DNA of 64,000 bases from the NCBI GenBank assembly GCA_013423385.1, contig BLZA01000013.1, positions 248,001 through 312,000 on the forward strand. Direction: 5' to 3'. The stretch's first letter is position 1. Each line of letters opens with the position of its first letter. This DNA is from Naganishia liquefaciens (Eukaryota; Basidiomycota; Tremellomycetes; Filobasidiales; Filobasidiaceae). Below the pieces are notes generated by a model. The model had not been told where the DNA came from, did no database searches, and worked only from the letters and a program-made list of their open reading frames with translations. Of this stretch, positions 22,204 to 38,068 are shown piece after piece. A program made the position numbers and the translations under genes.

Positions 22204-23894
22204 CTAGGCGACCGTCACATCGTGAAGCTGAATACCATCCTGTTGATCATAGACAATTTTCGAGACAATTGAGATATATTCCAGTATGCAGACAAGGAGG
22301 CATTGACCTACCGTATGAAACATGACCCATGTGCCGGATGGCTGCAAGGTCACCATCATCAGTACCATCGTTTGCCCCTCTCAGCCATCAGACTTACACC
22401 CGAGCGATTCTTGATGACTTCGACGACGATCCTGCTTTCTTGATCTGCACCAATCCTTTCGAGCAGATCCCCTGTTGTAGTTTTTGTAGCCCGCGTGCCC
22501 ATCATTTTACGCTCATACGAGTCCATGACAAATACGTCAGTACTTTTCTGAAGAAGCAGGCTGATATCGGGAAAGTATGTGAATGACGTGCCCAGCGGCG
22601 GTTTGACGGTTGTCGTGGAGAATGCTGACAGCGGAAAAGTCGGAAGGGCTGTCACCGGTGTTTGAGTGACCTTGTTCACATGTCAGACTTTGTCGCAACG
22701 TCACGAATCTCATGCTCACCAATGTCAGCAAGTCATACTTGCGCACCATCTCCTGCAAGCCCTCCATCAACGCATGAATCTCCGGCTGGCCTTTATGAAG
22801 AGCATCAGATCCAGAGGTAGCCTTTGCCAGGCGTCGGTGAACTACTTACCCTGTGATGCTGAAGCAGCCAGGATCGGAGCGAGAATATTGGTCAACGTAT
22901 CGATCACGATGATCCGAGGCCTTCCCGGTTTCTCGTCTGAAAGCTGCGGTGGCGGCCCTGCTTCCGAATCGAAAGAGACTTCTGCAAGAGCTTCCTGAAG
23001 GCCTGTTGTGAGCTTTCGATTCAAATTAGGTCATTGTCCCTTACAAAGGCAAGGCTAGAATCGATCTGCTGCAAGACCGAGCGCAAGTTGTCAACGTCGA
23101 AACAATCCACAACGTGGAGTCCTTCGAGAACACTGTCTGCATCCTAATGATAGTCGATTTCCTACTCAGCACTTGTCACATCAAGGACGTCCTGTCTTAC
23201 AGAGATCGAAAGGATGCGAAGAATGTCCTGCGCGCGTTTTGGAGAGAAGCTTGCCCTTGTGTCGATCCAGGTGCACGTTACGGATGGATCCATGGATAGG
23301 TGACGCAAGACGACATGGAGTGACAGGAGCTATGAACCAAGATGTGAATATGCCGCTTGTTTCCACAACCGAATCGACGCACGGTCTTCCCGACTTCAGA
23401 CTTTCCAGTCATTTCGATGATCCCTGTCCCCGAGAATCCGTGAAGAAGTTCATCCAACCCTTCGAGCCCCGTTCCATCCCAATGGAGATCCCGCGCTTTC
23501 TCTTCCTCCGCGAGCAGTAATTGATCGCCTCGAACAGCCGTGGCCGCTTCAATCGACAGGCAGTGCTCATAGAGCGGGTCGTATGCGGCACTGAAAGCCT
23601 GGAAGCTGAACGCGACGTCGGAGTTGCGGTTGTCGGTTTCCAGCTCTGAGATGAGCTTGAAAATGTCCCATTGATCCGTGAACGCGACTTGGTCGGTACT
23701 CCTTAGACCAATCCCTTCTGAAATGAATATGAGTACCAGTTCGCAAGCGGTGAGCCCAAGCCATTGATGGCTTTAGAACAGTGGGAAAGGCCTATGCTTA
23801 CCACCTTGACGTACATACCCAGTAATACGAGCAAATGCTCCAGCTCGGGAACTAGGGGCTTGGGAAGGCGATGGATGACTCTGTTGAGCCTCAT
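22204..23894 (-). CDS. RAD51 paralogue, RecA-family recombination ATPase (RAD51D/Rdl1-like)
   Basis: A RecA-fold protein expected to help load or stabilise RAD51 at damaged replication forks and breaks. The ATG at 23894 opens RLPKPLVPELEHLLVLL, spliced to EGIGLRSTDQVAF, a helical N-terminal region of the RAD51-paralogue kind. Then come GTGLEGLDELLHGFSGTG, the Walker A loop GKSEVGKT at an exon end, WIDTRASFSPKRAQDIL, VVDCFDVDNLRSVLQQ, and the Walker B strand RIIVIDTL. Near the end VIKNRSG joins across an intron to PSGTWVMFHT and then DGIQLHDVTVA with the TAG at 22204. The conserved 'knr' strand and overall length of about 400 residues fit RAD51D or Rdl1/Rlp1 better than RAD51 itself. Which paralogue it is cannot be settled by eye. 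A homologue of its usual partner SWS1 lies 2.6 kb away. Confidence 0.82.
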
Positions 23895-23965
23895 GAGAGA
23901 CGGCGGGCTTGAGTGTGGTAATCAGCTTGTCCGTTCGATCTCGACGATTTCAACCACAGAGGGAG

Positions 23966-24010
23966 GAGTGAGTGAGTGAGTGAGTGAGTGAGTGAGTGAG
24001 TGAGTGAGTG
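23966..24010. repeat. (GAGT)n microsatellite
   Basis: About eleven tandem GAGT/GTGA units. The tract lies 70-115 bases upstream of the RAD51-paralogue start, so it is in that gene's promoter or 5' leader. It is not coding in any gene recognised here. Confidence 0.95.
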
Positions 24011-24197
24011 ATGAGATGGTCGCCGAGGCCCGAGTGTAATACAGAATGTGGAGGCATCGCGGGGCTTTTGATTACCCAGATTATAATTAGTCCACGCGAG
24101 ATTCAACTCTGCGATTACTCTGCGCGCACACGTCATGCCAGCTGTCGCGCTCTCAGTCTGCCGAGGATCAGCTGAGAGATTTTGTCAGCATCCCCGG

Positions 24198-24204
24198 TAT
24201 ATAA
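24198..24204 (+). promoter_or_regulatory. TATA box of the alcohol dehydrogenase gene
   Basis: TATATAA lies 62 bases upstream of the ATG at 24266. The position and the perfect word fit a TATA-driven, strongly regulated promoter, as is common for fungal alcohol dehydrogenases. Confidence 0.55.
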
Positions 24205-24265
24205 CATAGACATTGATACTCCCGCGCATCGCTCTTCTTGACTCAACGTATACAGCATCAGCGAC

Positions 24266-25929
24266 ATGTCTTCCATTGCCAACTTGCCTAAAACCTACAC
24301 CGCCGCCGTCCAGAAGGAGGCTGGCAAGCCCTTTGAGTTCGTCGACGTCGAGATGAAGGAGCCCGGAGCCGGCAAGGTCTTGGTCAAGGTTCTCGCCTGT
24401 GGTGTCTGCCACTCGGACTCCATTGTCAAGAACGAGATCATGCCCGTTCTCCCTCGTATCCCCGGTCACGAAATCATTGGAGTTGTACAGGCGACCGGAG
24501 ACGGTACGCGCTCTGCCTCATTATTGATAAAACCATTCAGACTGACGAAAGGTCATGCAACATAATACAGGCGTCAAAGGATTCAAGGTTGGAGACCGAG
24601 GTATGTTGCGACACCCCGTCTCATTCTCCCGCAGACCGACTGATACACCTTCCTCCTAGTCGGCAGTGAGTATTCTCGCTCTCAAGCGCATCATCCAGCG
24701 TCCCGCACATATGGAAACTCAGCCGTTTCTTCCGTGTCTCATAGGCGGATGGCACGGCGGCCACGATGGTTCTTGTGACCAGTGTCGAGCCGGAGACTTT
24801 GTCACTTGTGCCAACGAGGGCATAAACGGTGCGTGATCTATCCAGGGGTCATCCGCTGGAGCTTACGGACTGATTGTTCTGGCGGTCTACGCAGGTATCT
24901 TGACTGACGGAGGTTACGCAGAGTACTGCACACTCGATGCGACCGCTCTCGCTCACATTCCCGAGGATGCGGATCCCGCCAAGATGGCACCTCTGCTTTG
25001 CGCCGGAGTGACTGTTTTCAACGGCATGCGAAATATGAACAGTGAGTCTGCGTACAAGAGGTAGATAGGGGACGAGCTGACTGACTCCTCACTCGGAACA
25101 GTCAAACCCGGAAGTACTGTGGCAGTCAGCGGTACGTAGAAAGTCATTCCGATCATGCTCGAGTGGGGACTAAGCTCTTGCAACTGGAAGGTATCGGAGG
25201 CTTGGGTCATCTCGCCATTCAGTATGCCGCAAAGTCTGGATACAACGTCGTTGCCCTTTCCCAGAGCGACTCCAAGAAGGACCTTGCTATGAAGCTCGGG
25301 GCTCACCATTACCTATCCGGAAAGGATGTTGTGCGTGTCTCGACAGGCTCGTCACAACCGTCATCGTAACAGAATACTGAACTAGGCTCCTCTTCCCAGA
25401 CTGATCAGCTTCAGAAGAAGTTTGGAGGTGCTGCCCTGATCATCTGCACCGCTCCCAACCCTGAAGTCATCACCTCGTAGGTTCAAGCAACAGAGACAAT
25501 ATGGTCGTCGCTAACATTCAATATGATACCAGTTTGATCGGCGGTCTTGCCGTGAATGGCATTCTGCTTATGCTTGCCGGTGCGCTCAATTCTTAGCCAG
25601 ATGACCGCTGCCATAGTCTTACCTTTATTCTGCAGTTCCCGAAGGTCCCCTAAAAATCGAGAATTCGATCGCTATGATCCAGAAGCGACTTTCCATACGT
25701 GGCTGGCCCAGCGGAACTGCCAAGGACAGCGAGGACGCTGTTGCCTTCGCGCTTGACCAGGGCGTCGATTGCCAGATTGAGACTTTCAGCCTCAAGGATG
25801 CCGATAAGGCCTATGAGCGGTAAGAAATGTCATTCTGACAACCCATCGTGTTTGCTGACAACTTGTCACAGCATGATTTCGGGCAATGTCAGGTTCCGAG
25901 GTGTTCTTGTTCCCGAACACAAGTCTTAA
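24266..25929 (+). CDS. Zinc-dependent alcohol dehydrogenase (medium-chain dehydrogenase/reductase)
   Basis: Interconverts an alcohol and an aldehyde or ketone with NAD(P); the exact substrate is not evident. The chain starts [15 protein letters not shown] and shows, in order, the catalytic zinc cysteine in ACGVCHSDS, the catalytic-domain signature [12 protein letters not shown] (GHE), a structural-zinc region with [14 protein letters not shown], and the Rossmann motif [13 protein letters not shown]. Later parts are GHHYL-like [11 protein letters not shown], the Ile/Cys-rich LIICTAP and the end [11 protein letters not shown]. The structural-zinc cysteines look reduced in number compared with yeast ADH1, as in several fungal relatives. 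About 345 residues after removal of nine or so short introns. It sits between the RAD51 paralogue (divergent) and the SWS1 homologue (same strand). Confidence 0.92.
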
Positions 25930-26541
25930 AGACTTACCGAAGCCCTTAATTCTGCGCTGAACGCTGAATGCAGAAGGATGGGGGATGACATTGAAGCCTT
26001 CTTGGTTGTATCTCGTCTTTAGGAAACCGATTATCAATGATTTCTACACGCAATATCATTAGAGTTGACTTTATTCTTCGAAAGCCAAGCCCGAATGAGA
26101 GAGCAAAGCAGAGGAAGGTATGCCGGGCATCTCATGCCGAATGCTGAACAAGGCTGCCGTCGCCAATCTAGATGTTATTTCTTACAAGTAGCTGTGCGTA
26201 CGAGACGTTCGCACGGCGATCGAGACGGCATTATTTCGTCGATGATTATGACGAATCCTTCAAGAAGAAGACTTGCTTGCATGCCTTGAGTTCCCCTCAA
26301 GGTCGACCGATTGACCAGGCCCATAGGACCCGAATTGAACCGAGGACGGATTACAAGCTAAACAGGTCTTATCCATTCCACCTCCAGATCGCCCACCAGC
26401 TCATTCAGATTGTCTGGTTCTCCGAAACAACGGCGGTTTTTGCCATCTTTCGAGTATCGTCCAGAAGTCGCTATTGAGTCGCCCAGCAATAATGCGAAAA
26501 CAAATGTGGTAGCCCTTTATTCGGACATAGCACTTCGAAGG
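25930..26541. promoter_or_regulatory. Intergenic region between alcohol dehydrogenase and SWS1 homologue
   Basis: About 610 bases with no gene I can support. An open frame runs into the SWS1 homologue from about 26362 but has no ATG before 26542, so it is more likely 5' leader than coding; a short upstream exon supplying an earlier start cannot be excluded. Confidence 0.35.
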
Positions 26542-27211
26542 ATGCAAGACTTCCCTCTACAATATGCCCGCATTATCGAGAGCATTTTACGAGAGCTCGA
26601 AGATTTAGCACAATCATCATCCAAGTCAGGTGAGTTGTTTGCTCTTCCTCAAGCAAGGGGGATTGCGGTAACAAGTATATCCCTATGACAGATGCCGATG
26701 CTGTTTTGCTCAAGCTCTATCACGTCTTTGGGACAATGTTGGCGTCTGCGTTGCAACTGGTGGATAAAGGCTCAGGTAAGAGGGATTGTTAGCGGAGCCG
26801 CTCTTGCAACAGCGTCTGACTTGGTGCCCTTATTGCTACAGTTGCTAGGATTTCATTGCCAGGAAATCGCCATATCTACCAGGTGAGCGAGGATTACGTG
26901 ATCCGTCGCTCTGCCTTCTGACAAGAGTTCCCCATTTCCAGGTATCCAGCACATCCGGTGCACCGTACACGGTACTACCTGCATCCTTAGCGGAAGGCAG
27001 GCCATATTGCCCATGTGTTGCCTTTATGCAATCTGTCCTTCTAGCCTCTGAGCAGCTGATGGTACGTCCATTACAGGGTGGGTTGTCGATCCGTTCTGAG
27101 TCGCCCTTGTTACAGTGTAAGCATATACTGGCAGCACGACTTGCTATGGCGCTCGGGAAGACTAGAGACACGGCGGTGTCAGCAAACGCTGTTGCGGAAC
27201 TGCTGCGCTGA
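26542..27211 (+). CDS. SWS1: SWIM zinc-finger protein, SWS1/SHU2/ZSWIM7 homologue (Shu complex)
   Basis: SWS1/SHU2 is the SWIM-domain subunit of the Shu complex, which pairs with RAD51 paralogues and promotes RAD51 filament formation. The visible SWIM motif is YCPCVAFMQSVLL followed, across an intron, by CKHILAARLA: CxC ... CxH, the family zinc site, in the ZSWIM7 arrangement. Upstream stretches (LKLYHVFGTMLASALQLVDKG and RHIYQVSSTSG, read in separate exons) align with the N-terminal half of ZSWIM7. The ATG at 26542 gives about 143 residues, equal to the usual family length; no earlier in-frame ATG exists in the open stretch. Four exons are joined by GT-AG introns. The last intron lies between LM and CKH, splitting the zinc site. 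A RAD51 paralogue, the expected partner type, is two genes away. Confidence 0.87.
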
Positions 27212-27510
27212 AAGGATTTCCTTGTGATTCCAATGTGCAGACGTTCATTGCATCGGATGAAAATACAAATGCAGACATTAAAGTGGTTGCAACGGAGATT
27301 CAACTCGATAGCAAGTTGGCGATCATGCACGTCGCGCTTACCCAGGTGGCCGTACTTTTACTTGTATAGCAATCTGACAAGCGCGAAAAGTCGCGCCCCG
27401 AACAAGACCGCTTGTCTCTCGAGCGTTTCTTCCGAGTCAATCCATTCTTGCGTGAAATTGGCGTGCATGAGATATCTGCTCAAACCAGTGGCCACCATTC
27501 GCCCCACTGC

Positions 27511-31184
<3,674 letters not shown>

Positions 31185-31390
31185 GACGGGCGCATGTTGG
31201 ACATGATATCGTATGCATGTATGCGGTATGCCCATTGATTGATCCTTGGGCGGACCTAAAATAGCCCAATGGCAAGCGTGCGCGCTAATACCCCGCACAG
31301 CCGGCTAGCGCGAGTCCGGGGTAGAGCGTGCGTGACGGGGAATTAGTTGGCAGCTGAGTTAGTAGTATGCGTATGACTCGGGAGCGCAGA

Positions 31391-31407
31391 GGCAGGCAGG
31401 CAGGCAG
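31391..31407. repeat. Short GGCA tandem repeat
   Basis: Four copies of GGCA in the 360-base stretch between the alanyl-tRNA synthetase stop and the next gene. Probably in the promoter or leader of the latter; nothing else is recognised in the gap. Confidence 0.7.
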
Positions 31408-31545
31408 TCCGTGGCCGCTCTCTTTCTAGGCGATTGGCTGTTGAGCGCTCCTTTATCTGTCGACACTCTGTCCATACATCACACGACGCTGCATCTCGAA
31501 TCGATCAATCTCATCGCTCTACCCGCCTCATCACGCACGCTCACC

Positions 31546-32940
31546 ATGGCATCCCCCATCAGCGTTCCCGGCAACAATCCGAACAATAATGCCATCGCCG
31601 TCAACGGCGCCAACATGGGACGCCGCGGATCCCAGTCCTTATCGTCCTTTGGGCCCTTCTCCCCTCCCGGAGCGACAAGTGTCGCAGCGGCAGCGGCACT
31701 TGGGTCTTCCCCTCCGACGGCGACAAGCATGAACATGAGCGCCAGCACGACCGGGTCGGGTTATGGTGCGGGATTCTTGGGCGGGTCCGGACTTGCCAGG
31801 AGTATCTCGAATGGCAAGCAGATGGGGCAGACACCGCTGATGAGTCCCACGGTGGCGAGTGACAAGGGCGCAAGGGGACAAGGAATCCTGCGAAGACTGA
31901 GTTTGGGAGCAGGCGGTGCACGTGTGAGTCTGACTGCAAGCGTAAAATATCTTGTCTTGTCTAATCCAGCCATTTGGCACTAAAAGCCAAACTTGGGCAA
32001 GTCGCCTGCGGCTGTGTCGCCATCAAACATGCCACTCGCAGCGGACAGCTCGCTCGACCACTCGCAAACCGACATTACGTCCTCCACAAGCTACTTTAGC
32101 GCCCTTCCGCCATCACAGCCCGCGTCCGGACAGTCTTCCGCCGTCGCTGCGGGCAGTATGGGGAAGAGCTCGGGCGCGACATCGTCATTCTACGCCAATC
32201 CCTTTAGCGGGGCGATACTGCACGAGGCACACGATGAGCACGAGCACGATCTCGTACCAGGGATGTCGGCCATCAATCTCGGAAACAGGGTTCCCGATAA
32301 AAGCCATGGGGTGGAACAAGGAGACGTGCAGGGAATGCCACGCTCAGCCGTGGAAGCGCCCCGTGCACGCAAGATCAGTTTCGGTTGGAGCGGGTTCATG
32401 TCGGGCGGCAAGAAGGACACGGGCAGCGATGCAGGGCCCGTTCCACTGTCGGCGTCGTCTGAAGACCCGCCTCGTCCGCGCATCAGCGAACCCGATACTC
32501 GACCGCCCGTTTCTATCCTCGTCCGGCGCGAGTCGGGGCCAGCGCCAGCATCGCCTCCGGTAGGGGGAGGCACATCCATGACGACGCTGTCCCCGCAGGA
32601 CAAGTTCAAGTTTGGCCACGGTGCGGGCGGCGACACGGACAAGTCCCCGGTCTCGGTCACCGTTCAGCAGGTCTCGCTCGCGCCGTCTGTTTCCTCGCCA
32701 CGCAATGACACCGATAGCTCCGCCCTGACGACCTCTTACCCTCGCGAAGCCACTACGTCTGCTGCCGCACGCCCGACGCAGGGCTCACCGACGACGGTCC
32801 CCAAGGGCTCCGCGGGCATGCTCGGTGGCTCCGGCGTTCGTGGAAGGCGCGGGTCCGAGGCCGGCGCCGGGGGCGGGAAGAAGCGGAGCGTGAGTCCGAT
32901 GGCAGAGCATATTTTGCGCGGCGGGCCCGGGCAGTTCTGA
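31546..32940 (+). CDS. Low-complexity Ser/Pro/Gly-rich protein of unknown function
   Basis: Two exons joined by a GT-AG intron near 31924-31985. The ATG at 31546 has a strong ACCATGG context. The product, about 440 residues, is largely disordered: Ala/Ser-rich N-terminus, many Ser-Pro and Thr-Pro sites, and several basic-Ser motifs that suit protein kinase A (MGRRGSQS, LRRLSLGAG, GRRGSEAG). A small ordered patch ARKISFGWSGFMSGGK and the C-terminus KKRSVSPMAEHILRGG look more conserved in character, and the latter resembles the end of some fungal proteins of unknown function as I recall them. No enzyme domain or membrane segment is visible. Function not known; a signalling-regulated adaptor is only a guess. 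Confidence 0.7.
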
Positions 32941-33379
32941 AAGGCTTGGTCAAGGGAAGAGGTGTGGATTGAGGGGTTTGTTCACGCTCAGAGTCGAGGG
33001 CTTGGATCTGGTTCGCGCGTGCCGCATGGGCGCGGAGACGGCACGCGCGCCCTCCCCAACGCTCACACGCTGGTTGGCGGGAGTGGCGAATGACGCTGGT
33101 TGCACTTGTACTTGACGAAGATGTCGCACGAATCACACGTTGTATCATGTCCCTAGTTGGGTGGGTTGATATCCCTTGCCTCCCCTGCATCCCGCGTGTA
33201 TGCCGCCATCTGCCATCTGCCCCGGCTATTTCGGCGGCCGGCTGATCGGGAGCGCGTGTCGGAGTGCTTCCGCAGAATTATTTTGGCGCCAAGTCGTCAA
33301 TATTGCAGCATGCAGCATGATCAGGTCAACGACGGTCTCGAGAGCAGCCACACAGCCGCGCATCCGCATCCATTCCACC
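32941..33379. promoter_or_regulatory. Intergenic region upstream of RRP12
   Basis: About 440 bases between two plus-strand genes; it should contain the RRP12 promoter. Plus-strand frames extend upstream of 33380 (an in-frame ATG at 33317 would add 21 residues), but the ACCATGG at 33380 is the better start. No RNA gene seen. Confidence 0.35.
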
Positions 33380-36300
33380 ATGGAGCCTCCCGACTTCCCC
33401 ACGGCGCTGGCCAACATCCGGCGTCTCACCGCTTCCAAGCTCGCCCATCAGGCAAAGCCCGCACAGCTGCTCACCGCCGTCGAGGCCACACTTGCCACCG
33501 CTCTGCCCAACGAACAGGGACCGCCATTCTCGTCGACTGCATACTTTGCCTCTCTCGTCGGATGCCTCTCCAAGGCATGTGCTCCGGACAACAAGGACGC
33601 CAATGATTTCTCCGATGGTGGCCTTGTTCCCGCGGCACTCTACCTCTTGGCGGCTGTCGCACCAGAGACACCTCGGCAGGTCGTCGTCAACCAGCAGCAG
33701 ACCCTCGTGCCGCTCCTCGTCGCGCTCTTTGACAAGTCCCTCGCACATCCGCCGGCACTTCGATCCCTGATAACCGTCGTCACCGTCGTTCTCACCGCTA
33801 CGCCCGCCGCCGGACTCAACGGTTCCCCTCTGCTGAAGCGCGCATGGAATCACCTGCTCGAACTCAACCTCGATTCCCGACCCAAGGTCCGTCATCTCGC
33901 ACAAGAAGGCGTCAGGCGGACGCTCTCGACGCCCGTTCCACCAAAGCTTATCGCGGGAGATCACCCTTACCTTGCGCGCGCACGAGATTGGGTCGCCGGC
34001 GTGCTGAATGAAGAAGCCAAGGGCGGAGCGTCGCAGGCGCAAGCGAAAAAAGTCAAGTTTGCGGGCGTCAAGGGCGCCGTGATGCAGGGATCAGAGGATA
34101 TGGAGGGAAAACGGGCGATCTGGGTTATTCAAGGTCTGCGAGGCTGGGTCAACGTGTGGGGCGAAGAGGTGAGTCATCGTGCACTAGCAGCGCCAAAGCA
34201 ACGTTGTCTGACCACCCCGGCGACCACCAGCATCTATCGGATCTGTGCACCCTCTTGCTGTCTCTACCTCCCTTGCCGCATCTTACTCCGCAAATCTACT
34301 CGCTCCTGGCGCTCCTTCTGTCTCCACCACCAGCAAAGGATGCCGATACACCAGTCATGATCCCAAGCCAACTCCCGAATCTGCCCGTCATCCTCAATGC
34401 GCTCATTTCATCTCCGCCACACTCGTCGGCACCGCAAGACCAGATTGAATACATTACTGCACTTTCGTCCGGTCTGATCAAGCTGTCCATGCAAGATGCC
34501 TATCTCTCTGCAAACGAATACTTTTCCAAGGCGTGGACCACGCTGTGGTCCAGTATCTTGATCGCCCCCTCCACGGCACCCGAAGCCCGACGACAAGCTG
34601 TGCAAGGCCTCGGATCACAGGGACTGATCAAGTTCTGTATCTCGGATGAAATGATTGATCGAGCGTTAGAGTACAAGATTCAGGGCGGAGACTTGGAAGC
34701 CAAGCGACAGAAGATGAAGCCGCCTCTCTTAACCAAGATCATCAACCAACTCGAAAAAGCAATGACCACTCAGCCCTTGCTGCTGCAGTATCTATTGCCC
34801 ATCCTTACTGCGCTCATCAGTCGCTTACGATACCGCCCGGCGACTGCCTCAGCCAACGCATCTTTCCGCTCAAAGCGGGATGCTGCTGCCTACATCCTCA
34901 TCAAGGATTTGATTGTCGAGATTGCCGATCTGCGGTCACAGCCCAGCTTTGAACACAAGGAAAAGGTCGACGATGTGATTGGCATGGCGTTCGAGGTTGT
35001 CGGTGTCGAGGCCGTATTGGATTCGTTGCCGCTCAACATTGAGCCTGATGCGTAAGTGACAAAGCCTTGCCGCGTTCTGGAATTCCCTTGACTCATGTCG
35101 ACCGTTTCTAATCCAGGTCGGGAAAGCCCCCTCAGCCCGGTCGAGCCCATCTCTTGCCGATTATGCGAGAACGAATCACGAACGACTCGGTTGCCTACTT
35201 TGTCAACACGCTCGTTCCCTTGTCCCAGCGCCTGTTTGACCGCAAGATCAAGGCAACCGAGGGAGGCCGAGCGGCAGAGGCCAAGGTCTGGGAAGTGTTG
35301 ATCGGGCAGATCTGGGATTGCTTGCCTGGATTCTTGGATCTCGCTCGTGATCTTCGAGAGGTGAGTCGTTTGACTCTCAGGACGGTGTTTGCACTATTAC
35401 TGATCGCGATATCCTACCCGTTTTTGTCGTTTAGGGCTTCACCGCACCTTTCGCCCAGCTCCTGTCGCAACTGCTATACACTCAACCGTTACTCCGACCT
35501 CCCATTCTTCGAGCTCTCAGTACGCTCGTAACTTCGATGCAGACTCTTTCAAGCTCTGGCGCGGCTTCGGAAGAACTTTTGGCAAACTTTGGAGTAGATC
35601 AGCAGGATGCCGCACAGAGCGTCGCCTATCTCAAGGGCTTTGCCGGTGAGATGCTCGCCGTCCTTTTCAACGTCTTCAGCTCGGTCGCTCGCGAGCAGAG
35701 AGGCATGGTCGGCGATGTCATCGGTCAGTGGCTTAGCATCATGACGGAAAAGGTAGGTACTCTTCCCCTGGATGGCTTGTGAATAAAACTGACAGGGACA
35801 CTTTGAATTTAGGATGTAACGGAGACGTACAACAAGGTCACCGGCATGCTTGTGACCGCCTTGACTTCGCCATCGAAACAGCAAGATAGCTCGTTGCCGC
35901 CTGTCTCGCATACCATGCTTGACCTGCTGATCATTCTGATTCCGCACCTCCCGCCATCGACTGCCGTATCCTTGTTCAATGCTGCTTCTACCGGAAATTT
36001 GATCGAGAACAACGATGCCGCTATTCAGAAGAAATGCTACCGTATCCTGACGAAATTGATTGAGAGTGGCAAAGTTGCTTCCGCTCTGCAGGGCGAGTCG
36101 GTCGATGATTTCGTTAACAAGTTGGCAGACTTGAGTGCCAACGTTGGAGTCGGTGCTCAGCGAGTAAGTGGGAGCTATACAAGCTAGACGAGCGTCTGCC
36201 TAACTGTCCTCTGCCATCAGGATCGTATGCTGTTGTTGACGTCACTTGTGCCCAAGCTGCCTCAGGACCGTCTGCATGTCGTCTTGGTGCTGGTCACCGA

Positions 36301-37997
36301 GGCCGTGCTCGGGACGAAGGAGGTCAGCGAAAAGGCGCGAAATGCGGCTTACGATCTGCTTGTCGCGCTCGGTAACAAGATGGCCGAAGGTGGCACAATC
36401 TCTCAAAGGCTCATGGCCGGGTCGAATGAGGTCGCGCAGAATGACGAGAAGACGGAAGGTGAAGCCGACGGCGATGACGCTGAAATGCAGCCCGCTGCAG
36501 ATGGTTCGTGCATCTCTCGGGGAGATGTGCGTCGTAAGCTGATCATTTCACGACAGTTACCGCCAGTATTGAGGAGTACATCAAGATCGTCGCGGCTGGT
36601 ATGGTCGGAACCACTCCGCATATGATCTCTGCCACCATCACCGCTCTGTCGAGGCTGATATTCGAGTTCCAAGGTGAGTGTCATTATCTATGGCCACTGG
36701 CATCCTGTCTGACGGGTCTTTTACAGACAACATATCTCGGCAGACGATGGACGACCTACTCGAAACGGTGGTTGTCTTCCTCGAAGCCAAGAATCGAGAG
36801 ATTGTAAAGTCAGCTTTGGGTTTCGTCAAAGTCGCCGTCGTTTCGCTACCTGCGGATTCTACGCGAGGCCACTTGAAGCGATTGGTGCCGGCCCTGTTGA
36901 ACTGGGTCCACGACCACAAGAACCACTTCAAGCTCAAGACTGTTCACATTTTCGAGCGCATGATCCGAAAGTATGGGTACGACGATGTGTACAAGTGTGC
37001 CCCAGAGGGCAACGAGAGGAAGGTTTTGGAACACATCAAAAAGAAGAAGGACAGGGCAAAGAGGCAAAAGGCTGCAAAGGCTACTGACGGCGCAGGAGAC
37101 GAAGTAAGTCACGTCCGATTGCCTGTAGGGATATCCTCGTTGACAGGCTCTCGCTTCCAGGAGCCGGCTCGCAAGCAGAGTACGGGATCTGCCTTCGAAG
37201 ATGCACTGTATGGCAGTGCCAGTGAGGAGGAAAGTGACGGCGAGGCGACAGCACCCGCTAAAGCGAACGCGAAGAATGCAAAAGTCGCTCGTCGTGACAA
37301 GCAGAATGCCGCCTACCTTCGTGAGGATGAAGATGCTCCCATGGACCTGCTCGACCGGTCGATTGCTGGCAAGATCACTAGTAAGTGTCATGTAAGAGTC
37401 CATCACACGATAAGCGCTGAACAGCTGTATCAGCCTCCGATCCGTCTGCCAAAAAGCGTCGCCGTCCCGGCCAGGATGCCTCTGCTTTCAAGGTCGACGA
37501 GGACACGGGTCGAATGGTCATCGACGAATCAGCATCAGAGACGGAGCAGCCGGAGAAGCCTTCCGCCGGCGATATGGTTGCTGGCTCCGCATACCAGACT
37601 GCCATGACATCTGTGGATGGTATGCGCCGCGACGACAAGGGCCGCTTGAAGTTCAACAAAAACACTAAGCGGGGTCGAGCGTTGGAAGTGGAGAATGACA
37701 CAGATGTGCTGCAAGACATCATGGCGGAAGAACCTCCGAAAAAGAAAAAGGCCAAGAAGGAAGTGGAGAAGTTGGGTAGCGAATTCCGGTCCAAGGTACG
37801 TCTTCTGCGCGCAGCCCATGTGCGAATTTCGCTGACGCTTCTAATTTCTGCGTAATCAGCGTGCTGGGGGAGATGTAAAGCGCGATGGGCAAGCCGACCC
37901 ATTCAGTTATGTGCCTCTTTCCAAGGCAACCAAGCAGAAAAACCCGAATTCAAGGGTATCTCTTACCAACAAGAAGAAGGGCTCTAGACGCGGATGA
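33380..37997 (+). CDS. RRP12: Ribosome biogenesis protein RRP12 (NUC173 domain, HEAT repeats)
   Basis: RRP12 is a karyopherin-like HEAT-repeat protein that helps process and export 40S and 60S precursors from the nucleus. The ATG at 33380 (ACCATGG) opens MEPPDFPTALANIRRL. Successive exons contain helical repeats and the central NUC173-type region, with stretches such as LLLTSLVPKLPQDRLHVVLV, DLLETVVVFLEAKNREIV and HFKLKTVHIFERMIRKYGYD, the last being typical of the RRP12 family. The tail is highly basic and acidic in turn (KKKKDRAKR-like, DEDAPMDLLD, EEPPKKKKAKKE) and ends DPFSYVPLSKATKQK ... KKKGSRRG at the TGA 37995-37997. About 1,300 residues after removal of a dozen introns, the family's usual size. 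It converges on SPC98, with 71 bases between stops. Confidence 0.92.
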
Positions 37998-38068
37998 TAG
38001 ACGAGTAGAGCTATTGGAACCTACTCTTGTAATGATACTGTACTTTCTCTACAACGGAAATTGGGCTG

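Noticed and set aside
23966-24010. Tandem four-base repeat considered as a CRISPR-like or coding repeat
   Set aside because: No spacers and the unit is only four bases; it is a plain microsatellite.
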